64,000 nt of DNA from Polaribacter haliotis (GTDB lineage: Bacteria; Bacteroidota; Bacteroidia; Flavobacteriales; Flavobacteriaceae): positions 1,389,501 to 1,453,500 of the forward strand of contig NZ_CP061813.1 of the NCBI RefSeq assembly GCF_014784055.1. The letters are read 5' to 3'. Made by a program: the position numbers and the translations under genes. Shown piece after piece: positions 56,153 to 64,000 of this stretch (position 1 is the stretch's first letter; every line of letters begins with the position of its first letter). The notes beneath the pieces are model-generated. The model was not told where the DNA came from and searched no databases. It saw only the letters and a program-made list of their open reading frames with translations.

Positions 56153-57734
56153 ATTTTTCAAGCTTTCTCTAATTCTTTTAGGATTCGGTTCTTGTAAAGC
56201 ACAAAACACGACTTCTAAAGTCAATAAAAATCAACCAAACATCGTTTATATATTAGCTGATGATTTAGGTATTGGAGATGTTTCAGGATTAAATCCCGAA
56301 GCAAAAGTAAACACGCCAAATATTGATAAATTGATTAGTAATGGTATGACTTTTACTGATGCACACACCACTTCATCTGTTTGTACGCCATCGAGATACA
56401 GTATTGTTACTGGCGAATATTCTTGGAGAACAAAATTAAAAGCAAGAGTTTTAGATGGGTATTCCAAAGCATTAATTGAAGACACAAAAGATACTGCACC
56501 AAAATTATTGCAAAGAAAAGGTTACCAAACTGCAATGATTGGTAAATGGCATTTGGGTTGGAACTGGGAACTTAAAGTTGAAGAAAACTTGGAAATGGAT
56601 GCAAAAAATCCATATCAATTTAAAAATGACATCAGCAAAAAAGTAGATTATAGCAAACCTTTTAAAGGTGGTCCAACAGATAATGGTTTCGATTATTTCT
56701 TCGGATTAAATGCGTCTTTAGATTTCCCTCCTTACGTGTATTCAGAAAATAATAAATTGATTCTTATTCCTACTGAAACAATGAAAGGAGATGGAAGAAA
56801 TAAAGATTTTCCTGGTGGACGAAAAAAAGATTTGGTTGGCGGACAAAAATTAAAACGTAAAGGAGACAAAGCACCAGGTTTTAAAGCAGAACAAGTAATG
56901 CTCGATTTAACCAACAAATCTGTGGATTATATTAGTAAATCTTCAGAAGAAAAACCATTCTTTTTATACATTCCTTTAACTGCACCTCATACTCCTGTAT
57001 ACCCAAGAGACGAATTTTTAGGAAAAAGTAAAGCAGGAATTTATGGCGATTTTATTCAAGAATTAGATTGGACAGTTGGCCAAATTGTTACTGCTTTAAA
57101 AGAAAAAGGCATTGAAGACAATACAATTATCATTTTTACTGCAGATAATGGCGCTTCCAAAGCTTCTTTTCCTGTAGAATTTGAAAGTAAATACAATCAT
57201 AAACCAAGTGCCTATTTAAAAGGTAGAAAAGCATCCTTAAATCAAGGTGGACATACAGTTCCTTTTATTGTACAATGGAAAAATGAAGTAAAACCAAATA
57301 CAAAAAACAATACTGCAATTACTTTGGGTGATTTATATGCCACTTGTGCAGATTTATTAAACGTAAAAACTGATAAAAACCAAGGTGTAGATAGTTACAG
57401 TATTTTATCGCTTTTAAAAGGAAAAGATAATTACAGCAGAAAAGCTTCAGTTTATACTGATTTTGCTGGTCGTTTTTCAATCAGAAAAGGAGATTGGAAA
57501 TTAGATTTAAATAAGTTTGACAAGAAAAATTCTTTAATAAATATAAAAGAAGATCCTTCTGAAACAAACAACTTATTTCAGGATGAAGCCTACGCCGATA
57601 AAAAGAAAGAATTGACTTCAACATTAAATGATATTATCTTAAATGGAAGAAGTACAGATGGAGAAAAGTTAGAAAATGATGGTCCTAAAGTTTGGAAAGA
57701 ATTATTTTGGTTAAAAAATAAAAAGAAGAAATAA
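56145..57734 (+). CDS. S1-family sulfatase lipoprotein (CTPSR)
   Basis: This 529-residue lipoprotein has Cys17 in FGSC. The metal-binding start is NIVYILADDLGIGDVSG, the formylglycine site is Cys80 in SVCTPSRYSIVTG, and the loop after it reads EYSWRTKLKARVLDGYS, a pattern seen in arylsulfatase-A-like members. GKWHLGWNWEL and FTADNGASKASFP follow. Its translation is coupled to the fucosidase by an eight-base overlap, and it precedes another sulfatase by one base. It likely desulfates the fucosylated oligosaccharide that the neighbouring GH29 trims. Confidence 0.93.
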   Translation: MNKFFKLSLILLGFGSCKAQNTTSKVNKNQPNIVYILADDLGIGDVSGLNPEAKVNTPNIDKLISNGMTFTDAHTTSSVCTPSRYSIVTGEYSWRTKLKARVLDGYSKALIEDTKDTAPKLLQRKGYQTAMIGKWHLGWNWELKVEENLEMDAKNPYQFKNDISKKVDYSKPFKGGPTDNGFDYFFGLNASLDFPPYVYSENNKLILIPTETMKGDGRNKDFPGGRKKDLVGGQKLKRKGDKAPGFKAEQVMLDLTNKSVDYISKSSEEKPFFLYIPLTAPHTPVYPRDEFLGKSKAGIYGDFIQELDWTVGQIVTALKEKGIEDNTIIIFTADNGASKASFPVEFESKYNHKPSAYLKGRKASLNQGGHTVPFIVQWKNEVKPNTKNNTAITLGDLYATCADLLNVKTDKNQGVDSYSILSLLKGKDNYSRKASVYTDFAGRFSIRKGDWKLDLNKFDKKNSLINIKEDPSETNNLFQDEAYADKKKELTSTLNDIILNGRSTDGEKLENDGPKVWKELFWLKNKKKK

Positions 57735-57735
57735 G

Positions 57736-59166
57736 ATGAAATATTTTACGCTATTATTAGTTTTATTTTTTGGTTTACAATGCTGTAAAGCACAAAACAC
57801 TTCATCAAAAATCGAACAAAAACAACCCAATGTAGTTTTTATTTTGGCAGATGATTTGGGTATTAATGCTCTAAATTGTTATGGCAACAAATTGGTAGAA
57901 TCTCCAAATATAGATAAACTTTTTTCTGAAGGAATGCATTTTACAAATGGCTACTCAAACGACCCAACTTGTGCGCCATCAAGAGCTTCCATTTTATCTG
58001 GACAATATGTGCCAAGACACAAGGTGTACAGAGTTGCAGACCGTTATAAAAAGGATAAAAAAACGTTGGAAGCAATGAAGTTTTTACCACCTGCCCAAAA
58101 TCGTGTACAAGGTGCTGGTATTGGGTTAGGTTTGGATAAAACAACTATTGCAGAAGCTTTAAAAACGAACAAATACACGACTTCTGCTTTTGGAAAATGG
58201 CATTTAGGAAAAGATAAATTGCAAATCAAAAACCAAGGTTTTGATGAAGGTTATGAAATTACAGGGCATTATAAATTTAAAACATCTCCAAATCAACCAG
58301 ATTTAGACAATACTTTGTACTCAGCAGATGTAATTACCGAAAAAACGATTGATTTCATCAAAAAAGCAAAAGCTTCAAATAAACCTTTCTTTACGTATGT
58401 TCCTTATTATTTAGTGCACAAACCTTTGCAACCAAAGGCTGAATATTTAGCACATTTCAAAAATAAATTAAAAGGAAATAAAGACGTTGGCAAAGATGAG
58501 GTTAAAGTCTTGGCAATGATTAAAAGTTTAGATGACAGTGTTGGGCAATTGTTACAAGCTTTAAAAGATTTAGGATTGGAAGATGATACAATTATTGTTT
58601 TTACAAGTGATAATGGACATTATAAAACAGAAAGTAATATTTTTAATCAACCTTATAAAGGTGTTAAAGGAGAAACTTTTGAAGGCGGAATTAGAGTTCC
58701 TTATATCTTTAAGTGGAAAAATAAAATTAAAGCAGGATCAACTTCAACAGAACCAATTATTCACGTAGACATTTATCCTACAATTTTGGGCTTAACAAAT
58801 ACTGCTAAACCAACAAATTATATTTTAGATGGTGAAGATATTTCATCTGTATTATTAGGGAAAAATTCAGCAACAAAAAGAGATGCTTTGGTTTGGGAAT
58901 ACACAAACTATGCAAGATGGAGTGACAAAAAAAATGAGTTTGCAAGCGAATGGGTAAATGTCATTCAAATGGATGGTTATAAAATGACAGAAGTTGTAGA
59001 AAGTGATAGGTATTATTTATACAATTTAAAGAACGATCCTTATGAAACTAAAGAAATTTCAAAAGAAAATCCGCAAATCATTTCAAAAATGAAAAAAAGG
59101 TTGGAAGAATGGAAAATAGATACTGGTTATGAAAAGCCAAAGGCAAATCCTGATTTTAAAAAATAG
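57736..59166 (+). CDS. S1-family sulfatase lipoprotein (CAPSR)
   Basis: This 476-residue protein has a lipobox around GLQC. The metal-binding start is NVVFILADDLGINALNCYG. The formylglycine site is Cys79 in DPTCAPSRASILSG, followed by the QYVPRHKVYRV stretch that is common in one arylsulfatase branch. GKWHLGKDKLQIKNQGFDEG and FTSDNGHYKTESNIFN carry other ligands. It starts one base after the preceding sulfatase and is followed by a terminator hairpin at 59192, which ends the GH29-sulfatase-sulfatase unit. Confidence 0.93.
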   Translation: MKYFTLLLVLFFGLQCCKAQNTSSKIEQKQPNVVFILADDLGINALNCYGNKLVESPNIDKLFSEGMHFTNGYSNDPTCAPSRASILSGQYVPRHKVYRVADRYKKDKKTLEAMKFLPPAQNRVQGAGIGLGLDKTTIAEALKTNKYTTSAFGKWHLGKDKLQIKNQGFDEGYEITGHYKFKTSPNQPDLDNTLYSADVITEKTIDFIKKAKASNKPFFTYVPYYLVHKPLQPKAEYLAHFKNKLKGNKDVGKDEVKVLAMIKSLDDSVGQLLQALKDLGLEDDTIIVFTSDNGHYKTESNIFNQPYKGVKGETFEGGIRVPYIFKWKNKIKAGSTSTEPIIHVDIYPTILGLTNTAKPTNYILDGEDISSVLLGKNSATKRDALVWEYTNYARWSDKKNEFASEWVNVIQMDGYKMTEVVESDRYYLYNLKNDPYETKEISKENPQIISKMKKRLEEWKIDTGYEKPKANPDFKK

Positions 59167-59191
59167 TTTTTAATAATAAAATTTAACTACT

Positions 59192-59236
59192 AGAAGTTTT
59201 TGATGTTTAATATATCAAAGACTTCTTTGTTTTTAT
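59192..59236 (+). terminator. Terminator after the last sulfatase
   Basis: AGAAGTTTTTGAT (59192-59204) pairs with ATCAAAGACTTCT (ending 59226) with one mismatch. A T-rich tract follows. It lies 26 bases past the sulfatase stop. Confidence 0.78.
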
Positions 59237-59363
59237 CATTTACTCCAATCTAAAACGTATATCAAACACCTTTTGATAATTTATATACCATAATTGGTAT
59301 CTTTATCTATAGATTTGATTAATTGAAAACAAGCATCCTATTTATTGCACATCAAAATAAATT

Positions 59364-60242
59364 ATGAAAAAAAATCAACCTATATTATTGTTATTACTTT
59401 TAATTCTAGTTACTAGTGTTTCTTGTAAAACAGATACCAAACCTAAAAATGACACAAAAAAGCTATTTGCCAAAAGCAATCTAATTCCTTGGTCTATTGT
59501 TGGTTTCGATGTAAAAGAACGTACGCCAAAAGTGCGTTTAGAAATGTTAGAACGCTTGGGTTACAAACAATATGCGTATGGAAATCGCCCAAAACACATA
59601 CCTACAATGCAAGAAGAATGGAACTTGGCAAAAGAGAAAGGAATAGACATAAAAGCAGTTTGGTTATACATCAATTTAAATAAAGACAAAGTAGACTCTT
59701 TAAAACCAGATAGCGAAGTTGTTTTTAAAAATTTGGAAGAAACTGGCTTAAAAACTCAAATTTGGATTGGTTTTCAGCCAACATATTTTGATAAATTAAC
59801 GGATGAGGAGTCTTTGAAGCAATCTGTAGCCATGGTTTCTTATCTTTCTAAAAGAGCCAGTAAATTAGGCTGTAAAATTGCGTTATACAATCATGGTGGT
59901 TGGTTTGGGAAGCCAGAAAATCAGCTTCGAATCATAAAAGCATTGCCAAATGAAAATTTGGGAGTTGTGTTTAATTTTCATCATGCGCATGATTCTTTAG
60001 ACGAATATTCTAAAAATATAAAAATGCTGTTTCCATATTTATGGGCAGTTAGTTTAAATGGAATGAAAGCTGAAGGACCTAAAATTATAACCATTGGAAA
60101 AGGCACTTTAGAAAAGCAAATGATTCAGGAATTATTAGACCTAAATTACACAGGTTCTTTTAACATTTTAGGACATGTAAAAGGTGGTGATCCTGAAGTA
60201 ATTTTAGAAGAAAATTTTAACGGTTTACAAACCCTTTTTTAA
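59364..60242 (+). CDS. Exported TIM-barrel lipoprotein, sugar phosphate isomerase/epimerase-like
   Basis: This 292-residue protein has a signal peptide with lipobox SVSC (Cys21), so it acts outside the cytoplasm. The rest resembles the xylose-isomerase-like (AP_endonuc_2) TIM barrel: IVGFDVKERTPKVRLEMLER, a central CKIALYNHGGWFGKPENQLR and late FNFHHAHDS and GHVKGGDPEV strands. His and Asp/Glu residues in those strands suit a metal-dependent site. True isomerases of this fold are cytoplasmic. Exported copies are common in Bacteroidetes polysaccharide loci, but their reaction is not known. It stands alone between two terminators. Confidence 0.75.
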   Translation: MKKNQPILLLLLLILVTSVSCKTDTKPKNDTKKLFAKSNLIPWSIVGFDVKERTPKVRLEMLERLGYKQYAYGNRPKHIPTMQEEWNLAKEKGIDIKAVWLYINLNKDKVDSLKPDSEVVFKNLEETGLKTQIWIGFQPTYFDKLTDEESLKQSVAMVSYLSKRASKLGCKIALYNHGGWFGKPENQLRIIKALPNENLGVVFNFHHAHDSLDEYSKNIKMLFPYLWAVSLNGMKAEGPKIITIGKGTLEKQMIQELLDLNYTGSFNILGHVKGGDPEVILEENFNGLQTLF

Positions 60243-60365
60243 AGTTAAATTAAAATAATCTTTGTTTTTTCAGAATAATTTAGCTTCATTTCTACATGTT
60301 ATTTTACCCTAATTAACATCAGAATTAACATTTTAAAAATATTTTTTTTACAATTAAATCGATAA

Positions 60366-60401
60366 AAAACACCCTAAAATCTCTGATTTTTAGGTGTTTT
60401 C
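60366..60401 (+). terminator. Terminator hairpin after the TIM-barrel lipoprotein
   Basis: AAAACACC followed by TAAAATC pairs with GATTTTT followed by AGGTGTTTT, with small bulges. The hairpin lies about 120 bases after the stop at 60242, so it may end a longer 3' region. Confidence 0.65.
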
Positions 60402-60503
60402 ACGTTTATTAAACTTTATCCGACAGTAATTGAACCTTAAAATTGTAATTATTATAGATATTTACAAAATCAATAATAACTAATTTGTAACAAATCTTAA
60501 AAA

Positions 60504-60833
60504 ATGAAAACATTAACATTCTTATGTATCCTATTTTTAGGAATCTCAACAATAAGTTTTTCACAGTCTAAAGGCATCCTAAAAAAAGCTGCAGATTTAG
60601 TTGAAAAAGTAAATACACAAATTGCAAAAGGAGATAAAAGTCTGGCTTTATCTGATGAGCAAAAGAAAAAAATTACTGCAGTTCATGTAGAGCGTTTAAC
60701 AGCACTTAAGAAATTAGGAAAAGATGCAAGTAAAGAAGATAAGAAAGCATTAAATAAAACGTTTTTTAAAAAAATTAATAAAGAAATCCTTACCAAAGAA
60801 CAAAAAAAAGCAATTAAAGAAGGTAAAGAATAA
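60504..60833 (+). CDS. Small secreted helical protein of unknown function
   Basis: This 109-residue protein begins with a signal peptide ending ISFSQS. The mature part is short, rich in Lys and Glu and probably helical (QIAKGDKSLALSDEQKKKI, then VHVERLTALKKLGKD). The pattern of short charged helices recalls Spy/CpxP-like or EF-hand-like periplasmic proteins, but no diagnostic motif is present. It is preceded by a terminator and followed by gene remnants, so its operon is not clear. Function is not assigned. Confidence 0.65.
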   Translation: MKTLTFLCILFLGISTISFSQSKGILKKAADLVEKVNTQIAKGDKSLALSDEQKKKITAVHVERLTALKKLGKDASKEDKKALNKTFFKKINKEILTKEQKKAIKEGKE

Positions 60834-60857
60834 CAATATTTAAACGAAGGTTTAATT

Positions 60858-61084
60858 ATGCAACTTAAAAACAATCTCTTATTATTACTCTACTCTCTTA
60901 GGTTAGGTATGTTTGGACAATTTTTCTCTAAACAAATGGTATTAAATATCGAGAGAGGTATTAATGCAGGAAATGTTTTAAGTGCACCTTCTGAAGGAAA
61001 TTGGGCGACAGTTTATACAGTAGTTTATTTGAATTTGAATGTGAATATACAATTTCAAAGAGTGTCACATTTTTAGAATTTTAA
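60858..61084 (+). pseudogene. Remnant of a GH5-like cellulase joined out of frame to a short C-terminal tail
   Basis: The first frame (ATG at 60858 to a stop at 61074-61076) encodes a leader and then MVLNIERGINAGNVLSAPSE followed by GNW. That is the N-terminal signature of GH5 endoglucanases (rGxNxGNxLxAPxEGxW). After GNW the family pattern stops. From about 61004 a different frame reads GDSLYSSLFEFECEY and ends ...SVTFLEF at a stop at 61082-61084, like the end of a protein. A normal GH5 has more than 300 residues, so a large internal part is missing. It is not expected to be functional. Whether the tail belongs to the same original gene is unknown. Confidence 0.6.
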
Positions 61085-61144
61085 ACTATGTTTAGCAAAA
61101 CCTCATAAAAAATAAGTCATTAAAAAAAAAGATTGTTGATGTAA

Positions 61145-61288
61145 TTAGACGTTAAAGAAAAATTTTATTTTGTTAAAAAATTTGAAAACCACAAAGATTT
61201 AGCTAAATTTAACACTGGAAATTATTTTTTATACACTTCTTTTACAGATAACACTGTTAAACAATCTAAGATTATAATATATAAGTAA
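61145..61288 (+). pseudogene. Remnant resembling the end of a T9SS sorting domain
   Basis: An open stretch of 47 codons without its own start runs from just after a TAA at 61142 to a stop at 61286-61288. It ends DLAKFNTGNYFLYTSFTDN then TVKQSKIIIYK. The pattern (TGNYxLxxxFxDNxxxxSKIIIxK) matches the end of type A C-terminal sorting domains of secreted flavobacterial proteins. It is probably the tail of a secreted enzyme otherwise lost, next to the GH5 remnant. Confidence 0.5.
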
Positions 61289-61309
61289 ACACAATTAAAC
61301 AAATTTATT

Positions 61310-62512
61310 ATGAAAAAAACTACTTTAATTATTTTATTAATGTTTGTACCATTTTTTGGTTTCTCGCAAACATTTAATTTTACAAACGATGCAGAGGGAT
61401 GGACAACATCATCCGCAGATTTAACTGTAAATGCAACTTCAGTTACATTAACTACAAATGGAGGAACAAACCCACTTTTAACAAATAGTACAGCAAATAT
61501 AGATGCAGAAATCAATAAGATTGCCGCAATTACTGTAAAGGTTAGTGAAAATGGACCAACTCTTATGCGTGTTTCTTTTCCAAAAGCACCTTCTGGTAGA
61601 GTATACAAAAACGTTATAATTTCTAAAAATGATAGTGAGTTTAAAACATATTATATTGATGTTTCAAATGCTCAATGGGCAGGAAAAGTAAATGATGTTA
61701 AAGTTCATTTTAAGGATGATAGTAGTACAGCAAATAACGGCACAAACCACACATCTACAGGAGAAACAGTAGAATTTGATAGCATAGAATTTATTAATGA
61801 AATACCTAAAGTAGAAAAAAACAGTTATACTTTTGATACTGACGCAGAAAACTGGGAAGAATTAGATGCAAGTGTAGTAGTTTCTGCTGGAGTGTTAACA
61901 ATTACTCCAGTTGCTGGTGAATCTTCAAAAATTATTCAATCTATAAATAATGTAAATGCTACTACTAACAAATTTGTGCACATTGTATACAATAACAAAT
62001 CTGCAACTAATAATCAAATAAGATTTCAGTTCAAAAGTTCTGCAGATAATTATGCTTCGGTTACAGGAGCAAACAAAAGCATGAATACAAGTACTACCGA
62101 TTTTGAAACATTAACGTTCGACTTATCTGAAAAAGCAGAGTGGACTGGTTTAGCTCAAGATTTTCAAATTGTAATTAGAGATACAGAAAACGGTAATAAA
62201 GCATCTGCTGGAGATTTACAAATAGACAGTGTTACTTTTAGTAGTAGCGCTTCTTTAGGTGTAAATGACGAAGTTACATTTGCAAATAGTTTATCAATCT
62301 ACCCAAACCCTGCTAGCAACAACTTATATATAAATACAGATACAACAATATCTAAAGTGCAAATATTTAATTTATTAGGTAAAAAAGTAATAGAAACTAC
62401 AACATTATCTAATAAAAGTTTAGATGTTTCTGGCTTAAATGGTGGAGTATACTTAATTAAAGTTTTCAATTCTGTAAACAAAACAGCTACTCAAAAATTA
62501 ATTATTAACTAA
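61310..62512 (+). CDS. T9SS-secreted protein with two CBM-like beta-sandwich modules
   Basis: This 400-residue secreted protein has a signal peptide ending GFSQ. Two similar modules of about 140-150 residues follow (about 20-165 and 168-315), each beginning with a TFNF/YTFD start, then a tryptophan and glycine segment. Each ends in a strand like VEFDSIEFIN or LQIDSVTFSS. This layout is typical of galactose-binding-like CBMs. The T9SS type A sorting domain (about 325-400; SIYPNPASNNLYINTD, then NGGVYLIKVFN) sends it to the cell surface. No catalytic domain is visible, so it may be a surface glycan-binding protein. Its first module is similar to the start of the protein at 62524. Confidence 0.85.
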   Translation: MKKTTLIILLMFVPFFGFSQTFNFTNDAEGWTTSSADLTVNATSVTLTTNGGTNPLLTNSTANIDAEINKIAAITVKVSENGPTLMRVSFPKAPSGRVYKNVIISKNDSEFKTYYIDVSNAQWAGKVNDVKVHFKDDSSTANNGTNHTSTGETVEFDSIEFINEIPKVEKNSYTFDTDAENWEELDASVVVSAGVLTITPVAGESSKIIQSINNVNATTNKFVHIVYNNKSATNNQIRFQFKSSADNYASVTGANKSMNTSTTDFETLTFDLSEKAEWTGLAQDFQIVIRDTENGNKASAGDLQIDSVTFSSSASLGVNDEVTFANSLSIYPNPASNNLYINTDTTISKVQIFNLLGKKVIETTTLSNKSLDVSGLNGGVYLIKVFNSVNKTATQKLIIN

Positions 62513-62523
62513 AAATTACAATT

Positions 62524-64000
62524 ATGAAAAAATTATTACTTACTATATGTTTTTTGGCTTCATTAGCTATTAATGCACAAACTTTTAATTTTAATACAGA
62601 TGGAGATAACGAAGGCTGGAGTAATTTAACCGTCGCAAACGGATTAGCTTCTTTGTCTTCAGGAACCTCGTCAAGCACAACTGCTAATGTTAGTGCTACC
62701 AATGTAATTGTAAAAATTACAGTTAAAAATTTATCAGGAAACTCTTATTTACGTGTTTCTAACTTAAAATCTGGAGGTTCTGGTCGTGAATATGAAAATT
62801 TATATATTTCTACGAATGACTCAGAGTTTAAAACATATTCTTTTGATATGACTGGAAATGATGGTTACACAGGTACTGTTAATGATATAAAAGTGCATAC
62901 CAAATTAAATGAAAACGATAATGCTACTTACGGAGCAGGTGAGGAAATGTTAATTGACAAAATTGAATTTGTTCCAATAACTAGCATAGACTCTAAAGCT
63001 CTATTTACTTTCAGTAATGCACCTCATACAGATTTTTTCAATATTATTACAAATAGTACATCTGTAGTTGCAACTGCAGGGAAATTAATTTTCACTCCAG
63101 AAGCGAACGCTAATTCAAAAATTAGATTATCTTCTGCATTAACAGTAGACGCAACAAATAATAAATATATACACGTTAGACTAAAAAATAATTCAGCTAC
63201 ACACAATCAAGTAAGGCTTTCTTTTACTTCATCAGCAGGTACAGGAGGAGAGAATTTAAACATTTCTCAATCAGATGCAGATTTTAAAATATATTCTTAT
63301 GACCTATCATCAGATGCTAATTGGACTGGAAATATAGAGGTTTTAGATTTTGCTATTAGAAATACCGGTAATACACAAAATAGACCTTCAGACGCAGATA
63401 CTGTTGAGTTTGATTATATTATTTTTAATAATTCTGCTACTACACCAAGTGTTTGGATTGGAGATACTAATACAACTTGGAGTACTGGTTCTAATTGGAA
63501 TACTGGTACTACACCAACAAGTGCAGAAAATGTAGTGATACAGAGCTCTTCAAATACTCCATCTATTGGAACTTCTACAGGTGCAGAAACTAATAATTTA
63601 GATATTATTTCTGAAACTATTTTATCGATTAGTGCTGGTGGTTCTTTAAAAGTTAATGGAACTTCTTCTGGAAAAGTAACTTATAATAGAACACTAACAG
63701 CTGTTGGTGGAAACACAAATGGATGGCATTTATTGGCTTCTCCTGTTGTAGGGCAATCTTATGATAATGACTATGCAACCGCAAACAGTTTAGCAACAAG
63801 TGGAACTAAAAGAGGTTTAGCTGTTTCTTATGATGATGATGCACCAACTTCGTTATTAAAATACACTTATTTACAAGATGATGATAGTAACTCAGGAACA
63901 TTTACTTCTGGAAAAGGATATTCAGTTAAAAGAGCAAGCACAGGAAATATTGCTTTTACTGGAACTATAAATACAGCAGATGTTAATGGTGTAACTGTTT
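62524..64000 (+). CDS. Secreted protein with CBM-like modules and a beta-strand-rich repeat region, C-terminus outside window
   Basis: The frame is open from the ATG at 62524 to the window end (492 codons). It has a signal peptide ending INAQ. A first module begins TFNFNTDGDNEGW and shares NDSEFKTY, VNDIKVH and IEF blocks with the previous gene. A second module follows (about 160-310). From about 318 a Trp/Asn/Thr-rich segment (SVWIGDTNTTWSTGSNW) starts a region common in flavobacterial surface proteins that carry a T9SS tail. The end of the gene is not visible, so the sorting domain cannot be confirmed. It is 11 bases after its neighbour and likely co-transcribed. Confidence 0.85.
   Translation, partial: MKKLLLTICFLASLAINAQTFNFNTDGDNEGWSNLTVANGLASLSSGTSSSTTANVSATNVIVKITVKNLSGNSYLRVSNLKSGGSGREYENLYISTNDSEFKTYSFDMTGNDGYTGTVNDIKVHTKLNENDNATYGAGEEMLIDKIEFVPITSIDSKALFTFSNAPHTDFFNIITNSTSVVATAGKLIFTPEANANSKIRLSSALTVDATNNKYIHVRLKNNSATHNQVRLSFTSSAGTGGENLNISQSDADFKIYSYDLSSDANWTGNIEVLDFAIRNTGNTQNRPSDADTVEFDYIIFNNSATTPSVWIGDTNTTWSTGSNWNTGTTPTSAENVVIQSSSNTPSIGTSTGAETNNLDIISETILSISAGGSLKVNGTSSGKVTYNRTLTAVGGNTNGWHLLASPVVGQSYDNDYATANSLATSGTKRGLAVSYDDDAPTSLLKYTYLQDDDSNSGTFTSGKGYSVKRASTGNIAFTGTINTADVNGVTV

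Noticed and set aside
60858..61076. A genuine small secreted protein
   Set aside because: Its middle carries the GH5 N-terminal signature and then stops abruptly, which fits a gene remnant better.
1..64000. A classical fucoidan-degradation locus
   Set aside because: GH29 and fucose catabolism fit, but no GH107, GH168, GH95 or GH141 signature was seen, and the many glucan/xylan-type enzymes do not fit a pure fucan.

Overview
The window is AT-rich DNA of a marine Bacteroidetes, most likely a flavobacterium. The evidence is a SusC/SusD pair, a hybrid two-component regulator, type IX secretion (T9SS) C-terminal sorting domains, many lipobox signal peptides and Bacteroidetes-type TAnnTTTG promoter elements. 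The genus cannot be fixed from the sequence. Almost the whole window is one very large polysaccharide utilisation locus (PUL) rich in sulfatases. No rRNA, tRNA, CRISPR array or insertion sequence was seen.

Layout. (1) 1-4524: the N-terminal part of a formylglycine-generating-enzyme-like lipoprotein (sulfatase maturation, minus strand) and a 1302-residue hybrid two-component sensor/regulator. (2) 4688-9530: SusC (interrupted by an apparent one-base frameshift near 7366) and SusD. (3) 9598-9949: a collapsed GH3 remnant. (4) 9951-22060: sulfatase, two GPH-type sugar symporters around a GH1 beta-glucosidase, a GH94 phosphorylase, a sulfatase and a GH3 enzyme. (5) 22464-25849: a T9SS-secreted GH12-like glucanase and, on the minus strand, a GH5 endoglucanase lipoprotein. 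(6) 26014-38970: five sulfatases, two GH10 enzymes, an esterase and a lipoprotein of unknown role. (7) 39045-42476, minus strand: a T9SS-secreted G8/beta-helix/discoidin protein. (8) 42642-45765: two more sulfatases. (9) 45856-54319: an AraC regulator and a complete non-phosphorylated L-fucose pathway (mutarotase, FucP importer, dehydrogenase, lactonase, fuconate dehydratase, keto-deoxy-fuconate dehydrogenase, diketo-acid hydrolase) ending in L-lactate dehydrogenase. (10) 54356-60242: GH29 alpha-L-fucosidase, two sulfatases and an exported TIM-barrel lipoprotein. (11) 60504-64000: a small secreted protein, gene remnants and two T9SS/CBM-like proteins, the second cut by the window end.

How it may work (inference). 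Secreted GH12, GH5 and GH10 enzymes open a beta-linked backbone. SusCD imports oligosaccharides. Eleven periplasmic or lipoprotein sulfatases, activated by the FGE-like protein, strip sulfate. GH29 frees L-fucose and GH3/esterase finish the side groups. Disaccharides enter by the GPH symporters and are split by GH1 or GH94. Fucose enters by FucP and becomes pyruvate plus L-lactate. The enzyme mix points to a sulfated, fucosylated glycan with glucose and possibly xylose, such as an algal sulfated xylofucoglucan-type hemicellulose, rather than classical fucoidan. A broken susC and at least two collapsed glycoside-hydrolase remnants suggest that part of the locus is decaying or has been rearranged.
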